Of a stretch of 64,000 nt of DNA, positions 47,301-57,122 are shown in pieces. The position numbers and the translations under genes were made by a program. Position 1 is the first letter of the stretch. Every line of letters begins with the position of its first letter. This DNA comes from Myxococcales bacterium (lineage in GTDB: Bacteria; Myxococcota_A; Polyangia; Polyangiales; Polyangiaceae). The notes below the pieces were generated by a model. That model did no database searches. It worked only from the letters and a program-made list of their open reading frames with translations, and was not told where the DNA came from. Location of the stretch: the NCBI GenBank assembly GCA_016703425.1, contig JADJCA010000002.1:1054001-1118000 (forward strand), given 5' to 3'.

Positions 47301-49378
47301 ACCTGCGGCTCGGTCAGTTCGGCGACGGCTGGGTCAATCCGCAGCTCCTCGCGGGCACTCATCTCTCGTGCGACGGCGCAAGCGACCGCTTCCAGAGCCA
47401 AGTCGGTGTCACCGGGTGAGCCAAGCTCGCTGGCCCACAGGCGAGCAAGCATCAGCTGATACGTCTCGACCGGCGGCTGCGCCGCCGCGCCGCGACGAAT
47501 TTGCAGAAACACGGTGAGAGCTTGCGGCGACCGCAGGTGTTCGAGCAGTTCGGCGGAAACCGGTGCCACGCCCGCTCGTTCGAGCACCCGCGCCACTTCA
47601 CTTGCGGGAGGCAGGGCGAGGGTCACGCGTGGCGCGGACTGCAGTCTGTCGAAGCGTATGTCGTGAGCGAGATCGACCGGACGCGACGACACCACAACCC
47701 GGACCCCGGCACGCGCAACGTGTTCGATGAGGTCGAGGCATACGCTCAGCCGCTCGGTGCGGTGGTCGACGAGGTCGGCCAGCGCGTCAAGTTGGTCGAG
47801 AATCAGAATCGTGGGCCCGGTCCCCACGAGACCCGCGAGCGTGGCGCCGACATCGCCGACGAAGCCGATTGCCGTCGCGAGCGTAGTCGCGTCATGCACC
47901 GTTGACGGCAGACGATCCGCCTTGATGGCCAAGACCGTCGCGCCAGCGTCGAGCTCTTCCGCCGCGAACTTCGACAGCAGTGCAGATTTTCCGCTACCGG
48001 GATCACCAACCAATACGACGATTGGGTGGTCGGGGCTCAGAAGCGCCGCGAACTCTGGGCGTTTCAACCAGCTTTCGCCGTCCGCCATTTGACGCCACAT
48101 CAGCAGGGGCGCGGACGCGCGTCGGAGGTCCACCTTGCACTTGTCTAAGAAGCTCTCCACAACGGGCGCCGCGCTGCCCCCATCGCGGCGGGGGAGCGAC
48201 GCCTCGCCGCCCTCGATAACCCGCAACATCTCGCGGACCGAGCGGGCCCAACTGAAATGTGACTCCATGTCGTTGCGCAATCGGCGCACGCGATCATCTG
48301 CGCCTGCCGGGTCCCTCATGATGCGAGCGATGGCGCTTGCAAGAACTTCCGGGCCGTCCTCCGGGTCGACCACGTATTCGCCGGCGGATTCTCGGAGGAC
48401 GCGCTGCAGCTCTTGCGCCAGACCGCTCGTCTTGCCCAGGAGAACGGGTACACCTTCGGAGATGGCCTCCAGCCCCGTCAATCCGAACCCCTCCTCACGC
48501 GAGGTTGCCAACACGACCGTCGCGGCACGGATGTCACCAAGGAGGACGTTCGCGTCGCTCGTGTACGTCAAAACTCGGACCCTCGCCCTTCCGGCGAGCT
48601 GTTGGACTCTCTCTCGCACCTGATGCTCGGTGCCGGGCGCGGCGCCTCGCAATCGGAAGGTGCTGTTTCCGAGGTCTGGGTGCTTGACGACCTCCTTCAT
48701 AGCGAGGGCCGCGAGGTCGCAACCTTTCAAGTTGAAGTCTTCGAGTCGGCCGAACAGTAGGCAGTCGAGCTCGGCTGGTGCCCTGTCGGCCAACGTGCGT
48801 GGGAAGAGCCCAGGAACAAAGGTGTGAAGGTGATGCTCTCGTGCGGCCAGGCAAGCGCTGAACGCCCTCCGAAGCTCAGGTCCGACCGCGAAGACGACGT
48901 CGGCGTGCTGGCTAAGGTTGCGTTCGAGGTCGTACCGCGTTTGCGCGCGGGACTCCTGCTCGGGTCCGGCCACTCCCTTCAAGGGTTCAATCGCGCCCGG
49001 GTCCATGTGAAGGAAGTGCACGTAGCGGGCATTCGGAAAGTGGTCTTGCTTCAAGACCAGCGCCGCAGGCCCGGTGATACGGGCATGGCCAACGATCACA
49101 TCGACGTCCGCGAGGTCGTCCGGCTTCCGGCTAAGCGCGAGCAGGTCGTCGCCGAGGGTGCGTCGAGCGCCGACGAGGCGCACGTTGACGGCACGCGCGC
49201 GCTCTTGCTCATCCGAGGTCGGCCGCGGCACGAGACAAACGACGTCTTGCCCCTCCTCCGCGAGGGTGCGCGCGAGGTGGCGATTGAACGTACTGATGCC
49301 GCCATGGGATGAGTCCCATTCGGTGGCGACCAACAGGAATCTCTTCCCGCTATTCGCTTTGCCCCCCGCCTCGCTCAT
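44297..49378 (-). CDS. GT4 glycosyltransferase fused to STAND/NACHT-like NTPase with helical repeats
   Basis: The 1693-residue protein has three parts. Residues about 10-390 are a GT-B glycosyltransferase: FLLVATEWDSSHGGISTFNR, then SREEGFGLTGLEAISEGVPV (293-312) with the GT4 E-x7-E pair. Residues about 405-700 are a P-loop NTPase: Walker A VLVGDPGSGKSALL (about 455-468), Walker B TILILDQLDAL (about 523-533), VVSSRPVD, and a winged-helix-like region. About 700-1693 is a long alpha-helical repeat array of the kind used for ligand sensing. The NTPase layout is typical of STAND defence sensors; the glycosyltransferase would then be the effector (inference). The start overlaps the drmMI stop (ATGA). 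Confidence 0.82.
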   Translation of the reverse strand: MSEAGGKANSGKRFLLVATEWDSSHGGISTFNRHLARTLAEEGQDVVCLVPRPTSDEQERARAVNVRLVGARRTLGDDLLALSRKPDDLADVDVIVGHARITGPAALVLKQDHFPNARYVHFLHMDPGAIEPLKGVAGPEQESRAQTRYDLERNLSQHADVVFAVGPELRRAFSACLAAREHHLHTFVPGLFPRTLADRAPAELDCLLFGRLEDFNLKGCDLAALAMKEVVKHPDLGNSTFRLRGAAPGTEHQVRERVQQLAGRARVRVLTYTSDANVLLGDIRAATVVLATSREEGFGLTGLEAISEGVPVLLGKTSGLAQELQRVLRESAGEYVVDPEDGPEVLASAIARIMRDPAGADDRVRRLRNDMESHFSWARSVREMLRVIEGGEASLPRRDGGSAAPVVESFLDKCKVDLRRASAPLLMWRQMADGESWLKRPEFAALLSPDHPIVVLVGDPGSGKSALLSKFAAEELDAGATVLAIKADRLPSTVHDATTLATAIGFVGDVGATLAGLVGTGPTILILDQLDALADLVDHRTERLSVCLDLIEHVARAGVRVVVSSRPVDLAHDIRFDRLQSAPRVTLALPPASEVARVLERAGVAPVSAELLEHLRSPQALTVFLQIRRGAAAQPPVETYQLMLARLWASELGSPGDTDLALEAVACAVAREMSAREELRIDPAVAELTEPQVFALERANILARGDDGRISFVHQTVFEFALARDCLRTGGRLVNFVTGREQSLGVRGHLRATLTHLRAAAPARYHEELRALLSMPPRAHVRALLLEVVGAADAPTPDELVLATATLGEAGWAREVLLRTVEKKRGWFDAFYDVQLPTMMSGPDPYLAGGLLLAGLTHSLPRVAFLVEEHWLRETGRHRAIATLLWVCEDPWPAQFVPWLGAILKAGGVDADMVERLLYTAIKRCPEAAIDIVEHQVSTLVAKACAELPSDTAKAYRRAIEQSGRLHFLVDAANAAPALFFERVFPIFARAVEAFVEEARSDLSYADDELDETRPTSEFGAVHELAAALHVGAEAVGREPMTLQAILAKYQSSSALAVHRFLQIALLAAPSSESEVALAYLEKDPRRLVVGNHQNREEQSVELLGSLAQRLSADAVGRLEAKVLESKIDEALPGSDEQRNVYAEESNAAHRVRLLRALGSARLSQSSQTFVAVQSARLPADLLEPSPSVRASAIGSPLTADELAKLPNDRIVATFARLPDSTGWHDPDDWTVGGSIQLSQALADFAKANPERAIPLLQAFHPATHVQPVAHAITGLGEVIEQARLEELVRSLAERGFGASERFRVDAARTLARRIWNGGRLAPETETLVRSWVRDGDAPPPDIRGPAQPERPAPILFGPSGGRLPEGNYPLFELLTRSYLSTPEPRPDEWAQFVRQHLARREDPHVWKCVVRDEWRAFVRHDSAGDLLAGVFEAFPAVLASKSGVRQIARLAPTLSVERFSEWLAQLRAAEWPLAGQAYGELLTWAATRPGAPNAMTDELARVVGAAVDDDHAQHEVILGVAYVLGEIWHMPERRAIATRHIVALLPRVDHEDIAGALHRMFAEPAYCDAASRQVLNAFCAAPRALGFATGGWVVDTLRDLMVCEPELVVKVANALVDETAQRHQGVLFANGRSLVDLALTLGRLGEQVREGALLLFEKLLEHNAYGARDALAAIDGRRAPGAAPPRRRRRWA

Positions 49379-52300
49379 TCCTCGTCGCCCTCACTCCCCA
49401 AGAGCGACGCCTGCGCTGGGTCGACCTTCTTGCCCTTCCGCTTCTTCGCCGGCGTCGCGCCCACCACTGCGGCCGGCGCATCGGTCGCGGTCGCCGCCGC
49501 CGCGTCGCTCGCCGGTGCCTTCCCCGCTGCCTTCGTCTCCTTGCCCGTGTTCGCCGCGGACTTCGTCCCCTTCGACGCGGGCTCCTTCGCCTTTGCGCCT
49601 TTTTGCTTTGGGCCGAGGCCGGCGAGTTTCTCTTCTTCGGCGCGTTTGGCGTTGAGCACGAAGAGGCGGTCGATCACCCCGTCTTCGAAGGCCTCGAGCT
49701 TCTTCTTGTCGGCGTCGTTCATTGGGCAGAACGGTGGCACGGCGAGATCGAGCCAGCGGCCGTCGGCGTCGCCCTCGGCGTACGCCTCGAGGACTTTCTG
49801 GTCCATCTCTTCGTGGAGCTTTCGCAGCTCGAGGATCCGCGGCTCGGTGCACGCGGGATCTTTCAGCCGGTTGTACGTGACGGTTAGGCCGACGTTCTCG
49901 TCGACCATGTACTTCGCACGGAAGTCATAGAGCCGCTGCCCGATGTCCTCGAGCGCAGGGATGACGGCGCGCGGATCGGGCTTGGGAATGGGAAGGTCTC
50001 GAAGCAAGATGAAGCCCTGTAGGTTGGCCGGTCCTCAAGTGACGAACCTTGCATAAGCGCCCACGCGCAGTGAGCGCGCGACTGCAAGACGGCAAACGGA
50101 CCGCAGGTCTCAAAGGGAAACACAAACAGGCGTTGATCGAAGACGGCACCGCACGGCGAGAAGCTAAAGCAGCGGTGCTTGGAGACTGCACTCGTAACCA
50201 AACATCGAGCGAGCGAACCGATCGCCTCGTAGAGTTCGGGGCGAATGCCGTCAAACTGCCACCAGATCCGCTTCCGTCTGAGGCTGGTGGAGTTATTGCC
50301 CTGCTGCCGGTCTCGCTCAGGTTTGACCCGCTCCCGGACGATTTGGATTAGGTCGCGCCACTGCTCCGCCGTCTCTAGCCCAAGCGCCCCGAAGTTGATG
50401 ACGTACCTGCTGGGCTCGTGCGTCGGACTTGAATTCACGTCCTCCCCGCCCAGGTAGGGCGATATTCGCTCCTTGTTCTGAGCTGATGCCATGAGGCGCT
50501 TCGTCTCCGCGTTGTCGAGCACGAAGCCCGCTCCGAGCACGATGGTGCCCTGGTGAACGAGCCCCGAGCTATTGCTCGCCAAACAGGAAGCGTCTTGGCG
50601 TTCAAGCCCCTCACGAAGCCGCGAATCAATCGATCCGACGTCAACCCCGTCGAGGCGAGCGAGCCCTGTTCGGGCCACAGGCGCCCCGACCGCAAGGTGC
50701 ACGACCGCCACGCTCACGGCGGCCTCGCCAGGCCAGGGCAACGAACTGGTTGCTTCATAAATGCGGGCCCCGTTGTCGCACAGAGCTTTGAGCCCCACTG
50801 CTCGGGTGTCGCCCTGGCCAATAGTGTTGGTCGCAATGAACCCAAGACAGCCGTGAAATCCGAGGAGTGCGTGTCCGCGCCGGAAGAAATAGGCCGAAAG
50901 GTCGCAATTTCCGCGCACCCCCGTGTCCCCCTCAAACACTTCGCGGAGCCAAGCCGGATACCCGGGACCGTTCTCCTCAACAATCCTCGTCTTTCCCGCG
51001 AAAGGCGGATTGCCTAGAAGGGCGTCCATGTACGCCCCGCGGTTCACTTGGCCGTCATCTAGCGGGTCCGGCCGCTCCGCGTAGAACACTTCTGGGAACT
51101 CGGCCATCCAGTGGAACACCGGCAGCTTCGCGCGCACGTCGCGCTGCATGGCGAGGAGCTCATCGCTCGGCGGGCCGCCGCTACCGAGCCAGTAGCGCAC
51201 CAAGTCTTCGCGTCGTCGCCGCTCGGCCTCGCGATCCTTGTCCTTCTCGTGCGCGAAGAAGGCGCCCACGACGAGATCGCCGATGAGCCGCACGCGATCG
51301 AGCGCATCTTGCGCGTCCCAGAAGAGGCGCGCCTTCTCGCGATCGTCGACCGGTGAATCGCCCAGATCGCCGATCTTCTGCCTTAGCAAAATCGCTTCGT
51401 CGAGGGCTACGGCGATCTCGCGACCAAAGAGCTCGAGCTGCTTCGGCGCGCCCTTGCCCTTGGCGCTGCCCAGACCGGCACCCTCGCCGTCCGCGCGCTT
51501 CCAGTGGAACGCGCGAATCTGCTCGAAATCGAGCCCCACCAGCGAGTCGCCGTGGCGAAGCGAGTGGTCCAAGAACGTGAACGGCAACGTCTTCGACAAC
51601 GTCACGAGCCACAGCGAGAGTTTCGCCAGCTCGACGGCCGCGTCGTTCTTGTCGACGCCGTAGAGGCACCGCTGCGCCACGAGTCGCCGCGCGTGCAAGA
51701 GCACGTCGCCGTGCTCCTCCGCGAGCGCGATGATCTTTCCTTCCCGCGTCCACGCCGCCACGACGTGATCCGCCAGAAACCGACACGCCTCCACCAGGAA
51801 CGCCCCCGAGCCCATGGCCGGATCGCACACCTTGAGGTTTAAGATGCGCTCCGATGCGGGCGCCTCGCCCATCACCGCGAGCAGCGGCTCGAGCGTGCGG
51901 CACACGATGGGCGCCGAGAGGCTGCGCGGCGTGTAGTGCGAGCTCGTGCGCCTCCGCTCGGTGCCCGGCTGGAGCACGAGCTGCCCGGCCTTCGCGCGCG
52001 AGAGCGACGGATCGCCCCTCTTGGTGCCCGCCTTCCCGCCCGCCGCAAACGCCGACAGCGCTTCGAGCACCGCGTCGTCGTCGCCAGCGTCCTTGAGCGC
52101 GTCGTTCAGCTTTTCGGCCTGCGCGGTCGAGAGACCGATGGTCTCCTTGAGCCACTTCGCGCGGCGCGCCGCAGGAACCTCCGTCACCTCGGCAGCCGAG
52201 ATCCACAACCGATCGGGCTTGGTGCACACAGCCGCCGTCGGCACGCGCACCACGTGGTAGCCCATGAGGGCCTCATAGACGCTGCCGATCTGCTCGACAT

Positions 52301-53651
52301 CGAGCGCGCGGTACGAGAGGCGCTGGCCTTCAAAGACGAGCAGTTTCTCGAGCATGTGAAACACGGTCTCGTCATCGACGCTCGGCACGCGCACCGCCGC
52401 GCGATCTTCCGCTTGGGTGATGGGAGCGCTTCCGCCGGGGCCCCAGCCCTCGAGGAACGGGTATTCGTGCGGGTTGAAGAGCGAGCCGCGTCGCGCGGGC
52501 ATGTGCACGTCGCACGTGGCGCTCGCGTGAGAGACGCCGAGGTAGATGGCGCGAAAGAGCGCGACGAGGCGGCCCCACGCGCCGAAGCGGCGAGACATCG
52601 AGTCGGGGTACGCGCCGACGTCGGCCTGAAGCTCCTCGAAGAGCCCGAGCGCCGAGAGGTTCTTGGCATAAAACGCCCGATCCGTCGGCAAGAGCCCGCG
52701 ATCCTCTGCGTAGAGCACGAAGACCAAGCGGAGGAGCACCGTGAGCAGGCCCTTGGTGACGTGATCGGCGCCCCGCGCGAGCGCGTCGTCCATGAGCGCC
52801 TTGGCGTGCTCGCCGTCGCGCTCGGCGGCGGCCTCGAAGCCGCGGAGCAAGATCTGAAGGGCGGCGAAGACCTGATCGGCCAAGTCGTTCGTGACGTTCG
52901 CCTGGCGCTTGCGGCTCTCGGCGAGCAGGGCGGGCAGGGCGCGCTCCTCGGCCACGCCGAAGAAGCGGCTCGCCGAGAGCAGCATCACGAAGGCGTCGAG
53001 GATGGGCCGGCCGCCCACGCTCGCCATGTCGTCGATGCGAAACGTGATGGCGCCGGACGACTCGCCGTGAGGCGCGTACACGAGCCGCACCACCTCGCGG
53101 TTCGTGAGGAGGCCCACCGGCACGCGCGCATGGCGCAAGAGCCGCTCGAACTTCGCGCTCGGCGGGTAGTCCCACGGGCCGGTCACCGTCTCGGGCTTGT
53201 CGAGATCGAGGCTGCGCGCCTGGCCAGCCCCGGCGCCGGCGCCGATGTCCCAAACGAGCATCTCGTAGGTGGTCTCGCCCGCGGCCGCCGAACCGCTCGC
53301 GGCGTCCGCGCCCAGCTTTCTGAGTCCCAGCGTGGCGCGCACGGTCTGCCTGCCCTCGGGCACGTAGAGCGAGAGCGCCTCCGGCAGCGCGTCGCCGACG
53401 TCGAAGGCATCGGGCGCGTAGCCGAGGAGACCGGTGAAGAGCGCCAAGAGGTCGGCCACGGCGTAGCCCTCGGGGCCCGCTTCGCCTTGCCGCGTTGGCG
53501 GGCAGAGTTCGAGGAGCGTCGCCTGCACGTGGGGCGGCTGCCGCTCCATGCATTGGGCATCCACGAGGACGGGGATCGAGACGACGAGCCCATCAATGGG
53601 CTGCACCATCCCGAGCCAGGTCTCATGAAAGCGGCGATCGAGATCGGTCAT
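49375..53651 (-). CDS. drmMI: DISARM adenine methyltransferase DrmMI (frameshifted)
   Basis: The main frame (53651-49884) encodes a large class I methyltransferase with motif I CDPAMGSGAFLVEA (about 607-620) and motif IV NPPFAGKT, the N6-adenine type. It ends in an abnormal tail just after SCFETFPFP. A second frame, 50007-49375, continues naturally (KPDPRAVIPALEDIGQRLYD ... TVTYNRLKD) and ends in a Lys/Ala-rich tail. One extra C in the CCC at 49984-49986 joins them into 1425 residues. ATG 53651 overlaps the drmD stop (ATGA). DrmMI marks host DNA so that the DISARM helicases spare it. If the frameshift is real, loss of the C-terminus could impair methylation and would be dangerous to the host. 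Confidence 0.85.
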
Positions 53652-56600
53652 CCCCTCGTCTCCGGCCACAGGAACACCAAGCCAACGGGCTCGAGGCGGC
53701 GTAGCGCCACGCGGTAGAGCGCTTGAATTTGCTGGGGCTCGCGCTCTAGCTCCAGCTGGATGTCGACGAGGCGATCGCCCATGAAGGCCTGCTCCTTCTT
53801 GAACTGATCTTGCTCGCGCTTGTCGAGGTTCAGGTCGTCGAAGGAGAGCTGGGCGCGCCGTTCGATCTCCGCGATGATCGCGGCGCGCTGCGTCGCCAAG
53901 ATGCCGCGTAGGGCTTCCGACTCTTCGGTACCGCGCTGCGTCAGCTTGCGCTCGGCGTCGTGTGCGACGGCATCGGCCTCATCGCGGATCTGCTTCCACA
54001 AGCTCGAGAAGACCTTCGGGCTCGCGGCGAGCAGCTTGTTCTGCACGGCGTCAGACACGCCGTCCAGCGTGGGTGACTCGGCCAAGACCTGTTCGAGCAT
54101 GTCGACGGCCTTGCGATCGGCGTCCTCGGCGAACGGCTTGAGCTCGTCTTCTTTCCCGTCCACGAAGCGCGCCGCCACGCTGATGAGCTGATCGTGGAGC
54201 CTCGTCGCGCCGGGTCCGAAGAGCGATAGCCGGCCGAAGGCGATGACCCGCGTGAGGGCGTCGTGCCTCGTGCGCACGACGGTGACACGGCTTAGATCGT
54301 GCGCGCTGAAGCCCTGCGAGAGAAAGCGCCCCAACACGCGCTGCACGAACGGGTGCTGCAAGTGCAGGTGCGAAAGCTCGCTGTTCACCTTGGGCGGTGG
54401 CCGGAAGACAACGGGCTGCGGCGCCTTCTTGCGAAACTCCCATAGGTATTCGTTTCGGCCGCGCGCCGGCCGCAAGCTGTCCAGCGTGGGCTGCCACGAG
54501 GCCGGGAGTTCGGGCACGGTCCACGCGTCGGCACCATCGACCTTGCTCGCCACTAGGCGCGGCGCGCCAAGCAGCTCGAGGCCGACGTCGAGCGCGTCTC
54601 GCAAGAGCGCCGGGTCGAAGTCCATCACCTTGCTCGATCGGTTGAGGAGCACCCCGGCCTCTTCGATCTCCTCCTTCACGCGCGCAAGCTCGCCCCGTTG
54701 CGACTCCAGCTCGTCGGTCGCGGCCTTTTTCAAGGCGCCGGCTTCTTCGGCCGCTTCGAGCTTTCGCGCGGTCTTGTCGTCGATGCCCGCGTCCATCACT
54801 TCACCGAAGCGATCGAGGAGGACCGAGCCGATGGACCCTAGCTCGCGCTGAATGACGTCGACCTTGGCGACGAGCTTCTCGAGGACGATGTCTTCGGTGC
54901 GGTCAGGATAGAGAAAGTAGTGGCAGCGCACCTCCGGCTCCGGCTGGAGCGTGCGGTCGATGCGGCCGTTTCGTTGCTCGATGCGCGCCGGGTTCCACGG
55001 CACGTCAAAGTGAAAGAGATCGGCGCAGTGCCCCTGAAGATTCACACCCTCGCGCGCGGCGTCGGTCGCCAGGAGGATCCGCACCGGGTGCTTGTCTGGC
55101 GGCGAATTGAACGCGCGCTGCACCTCGTCGCGCTGCTCGTCCGACATTCCACCGTGAAGCTCCATGATGCGAGCGTCCCCATCCTGGGTGCCGTCAACGG
55201 CGCCGTTGAGGAGTGTCCGGAGGTAGCGCTTCGTATCGCCGTACTCCGTGAAAATAAGGACCCGCCGATCGCTCCACTGGCGCTCCGTCTTGGTCGCCTT
55301 GGCCGACGGCCCGCCGACGGCCACGGCCGAGCACTGATTCTCTCGAATCCACGACACCAAGCGCTCCACCTTCGCGTCGGCGGCGCCGCGACGTTGTCTC
55401 CCAGCGGTGAGCATTTGCTCGAGGAGCGCTTTGGCCTTGTCCGTCGGACTCAACTCCCGCGACGCGGCGGCCACGCGCGCGCCGTCGGCCTCGTCGATGT
55501 CGTCGTCGTCGATGCCGTATTCGTCGTCGTCGACGAGGAGTGGGACCTGAATCGCGACCTTCGCGCGCCCCTCGAGGACCGCGCGGTGATGTGCCTCGAG
55601 GGTCCGGTAGAAGGCCTCAACGCTCGAGAGCAGGCGCTTCTGAAGGTTGATGAAGACGAGCTTGCCTCCCAGCCCGCCGCGCTCGGGTTTCACGAGCGAG
55701 GTGTACTCGGCGAGCTGGCGCGCCAACTCGAGCTCCGGCGAGGCGGGCTCGCCGACGGCATGCCGCACAAGGAGGCGCTTCGGGAATTGCTCGACCCCGA
55801 GCTGGCGCAAGTCCTCCTTGAGGCGGCGGACCATGATCGCGTCGAGCTCCCGCCGACCCCGAACGGGCACGCCGCGCGTGAAGCGCTGCGGATCGAGCAG
55901 CTCGAGGAGCGCGGAGAAGCTGTTCGAGTGGCCGTTGTGCGGCGTCGCGCTGAGGAAGAGGCGATTCTCAAAGCGCCTCGCGACGTCGCGGATCACGTCG
56001 GTGATCTTCGAATCGACCGCGTAGCGAGTCGCGCCAGCCGGAGCGGCCACGTGCGCCTCATCGAGGATGAGAAGGCTCTTGGTCGCCTTCTCGCCGATGT
56101 GTTGGATAAGCGGGTCGCGATACTCGGGTCGCCTAAGGATGGGGTGCGAGACGATGAAGCGCGTGTGCGTGCTCCAAGGGTTCACGCCGAAGCCGCGCTC
56201 CTGGCGACGCCGCCCGATGAAGGCGCGGTTCATGACCTCGAAGTGCAGGCCGAAGCGCTTCTGCATTTCGTCGCGCCATTGGAGACAGACGGAGGCCGGG
56301 CAGACGATGAGAATGAACTCCACGCGCTGGCGCAAGAGCAACTCTTGCGCGATGAGGCCCGCTTCGATGGTCTTGCCGAGGCCGACGTCGTCGGCGATGA
56401 AGATGTTGGCACGTGGGAGCGAGAGCGCCTTACGAAGCGGCGTGAGCTGATGGTTCATCAGCTTGATGCCGGCGCGAAAGGGCGACTGAAAGAGCTTCGC
56501 GTCGGTGGCCGAGACGCCGCTCCACTTGAGGGCGTGCAGGTACGCGGCGAAGTGACGCGGCGGATCGATGCCGGCGCCCGCGCGCGCGCCGAGCCCGTGC

Positions 56601-57112
56601 GCCTCGGGCTGAAGGACCTTCGCGCCAAGCTCGAGCTCCCAGGCGACCTCGAGGTTCCGCCCCTGGTTGTCATCGTCGAGGCACACGAGCTTAACGAGAG
56701 TTGCGTGGCCTTCTTCGGGAGGCGGCACGACGCCCTCAACCAGCCACTGCCGGTGCCGCACACGAACAATGTCGCCGGGACGCGGTGCATAGCGAGGCAC
56801 GGCGTTCGCCGTGAAGATGGGCTTGGGCGGCGCAGTCTCGGTGGCGCCGTGCGCCTGAAGGAGGCGTGCCGCGAGCTGGGGACGCGCGCGGCCCGAGTCG
56901 TCGAGGCCATGGGAGCGACACGCGGCCTTGAGCTCGTCGCGCCCGAGCGCCGCCAGCAAGTCGCGAAAGCGGATGACGCCGGCCTCTACAAGGGAGGCTA
57001 CCTGCGCCTCACGCGTCGCGCTCGGCGGCACCGTGACCGCAAACGAGCGACCGAGCTCCTCGAGCCGAGGCTTCGGGAGGGTTTCGAGGATGGTGCGAGT
57101 GGAGGGGGTCAC
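53648..57112 (-). CDS. drmD: DISARM SNF2-like helicase DrmD
   Basis: The 1154-residue helicase has an N-terminal SAP-like helical part (about 1-90). The SNF2 ATPase core follows: NHQLTPLRKAL, Walker A ADDVGLGKTIEAGL (about 240-253), DEAH box LILDEAHVA (about 348-356), LSATPHNGHS (about 387), and in lobe 2 VLIFTEYGDTKRYL, LLATDAAREGVNL and QRNGRIDR (motif VI). The C-terminal ~400 residues are helical with coiled-coil segments. DrmD with DrmMI defines class 1 DISARM. The GTG at 57112 follows the stop of the small upstream gene by 10 nt; the longer ATG at 57172 would overlap that gene. Confidence 0.9.
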   Translation of the reverse strand: MTPSTRTILETLPKPRLEELGRSFAVTVPPSATREAQVASLVEAGVIRFRDLLAALGRDELKAACRSHGLDDSGRARPQLAARLLQAHGATETAPPKPIFTANAVPRYAPRPGDIVRVRHRQWLVEGVVPPPEEGHATLVKLVCLDDDNQGRNLEVAWELELGAKVLQPEAHGLGARAGAGIDPPRHFAAYLHALKWSGVSATDAKLFQSPFRAGIKLMNHQLTPLRKALSLPRANIFIADDVGLGKTIEAGLIAQELLLRQRVEFILIVCPASVCLQWRDEMQKRFGLHFEVMNRAFIGRRRQERGFGVNPWSTHTRFIVSHPILRRPEYRDPLIQHIGEKATKSLLILDEAHVAAPAGATRYAVDSKITDVIRDVARRFENRLFLSATPHNGHSNSFSALLELLDPQRFTRGVPVRGRRELDAIMVRRLKEDLRQLGVEQFPKRLLVRHAVGEPASPELELARQLAEYTSLVKPERGGLGGKLVFINLQKRLLSSVEAFYRTLEAHHRAVLEGRAKVAIQVPLLVDDDEYGIDDDDIDEADGARVAAASRELSPTDKAKALLEQMLTAGRQRRGAADAKVERLVSWIRENQCSAVAVGGPSAKATKTERQWSDRRVLIFTEYGDTKRYLRTLLNGAVDGTQDGDARIMELHGGMSDEQRDEVQRAFNSPPDKHPVRILLATDAAREGVNLQGHCADLFHFDVPWNPARIEQRNGRIDRTLQPEPEVRCHYFLYPDRTEDIVLEKLVAKVDVIQRELGSIGSVLLDRFGEVMDAGIDDKTARKLEAAEEAGALKKAATDELESQRGELARVKEEIEEAGVLLNRSSKVMDFDPALLRDALDVGLELLGAPRLVASKVDGADAWTVPELPASWQPTLDSLRPARGRNEYLWEFRKKAPQPVVFRPPPKVNSELSHLHLQHPFVQRVLGRFLSQGFSAHDLSRVTVVRTRHDALTRVIAFGRLSLFGPGATRLHDQLISVAARFVDGKEDELKPFAEDADRKAVDMLEQVLAESPTLDGVSDAVQNKLLAASPKVFSSLWKQIRDEADAVAHDAERKLTQRGTEESEALRGILATQRAAIIAEIERRAQLSFDDLNLDKREQDQFKKEQAFMGDRLVDIQLELEREPQQIQALYRVALRRLEPVGLVFLWPETRG

Positions 57113-57122
57113 GAGGCACGCT

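Noticed and set aside
49375..50007. Separate 210-residue gene after drmMI
   Set aside because: Its beginning continues the methyltransferase family sequence and its own start lies inside drmMI with no ribosome site; it is best read as the frameshifted C-terminus.
51936..53717. 593-codon plus-strand open frame opposite drmMI
   Set aside because: Antisense shadow with skewed composition and no recognisable motif.
49375..57112. Stand-alone type I or type IIG restriction system
   Set aside because: No HsdS or target-recognition gene is present, and drmA, drmB and drmC downstream with the SNF2 helicase upstream fit DISARM better.
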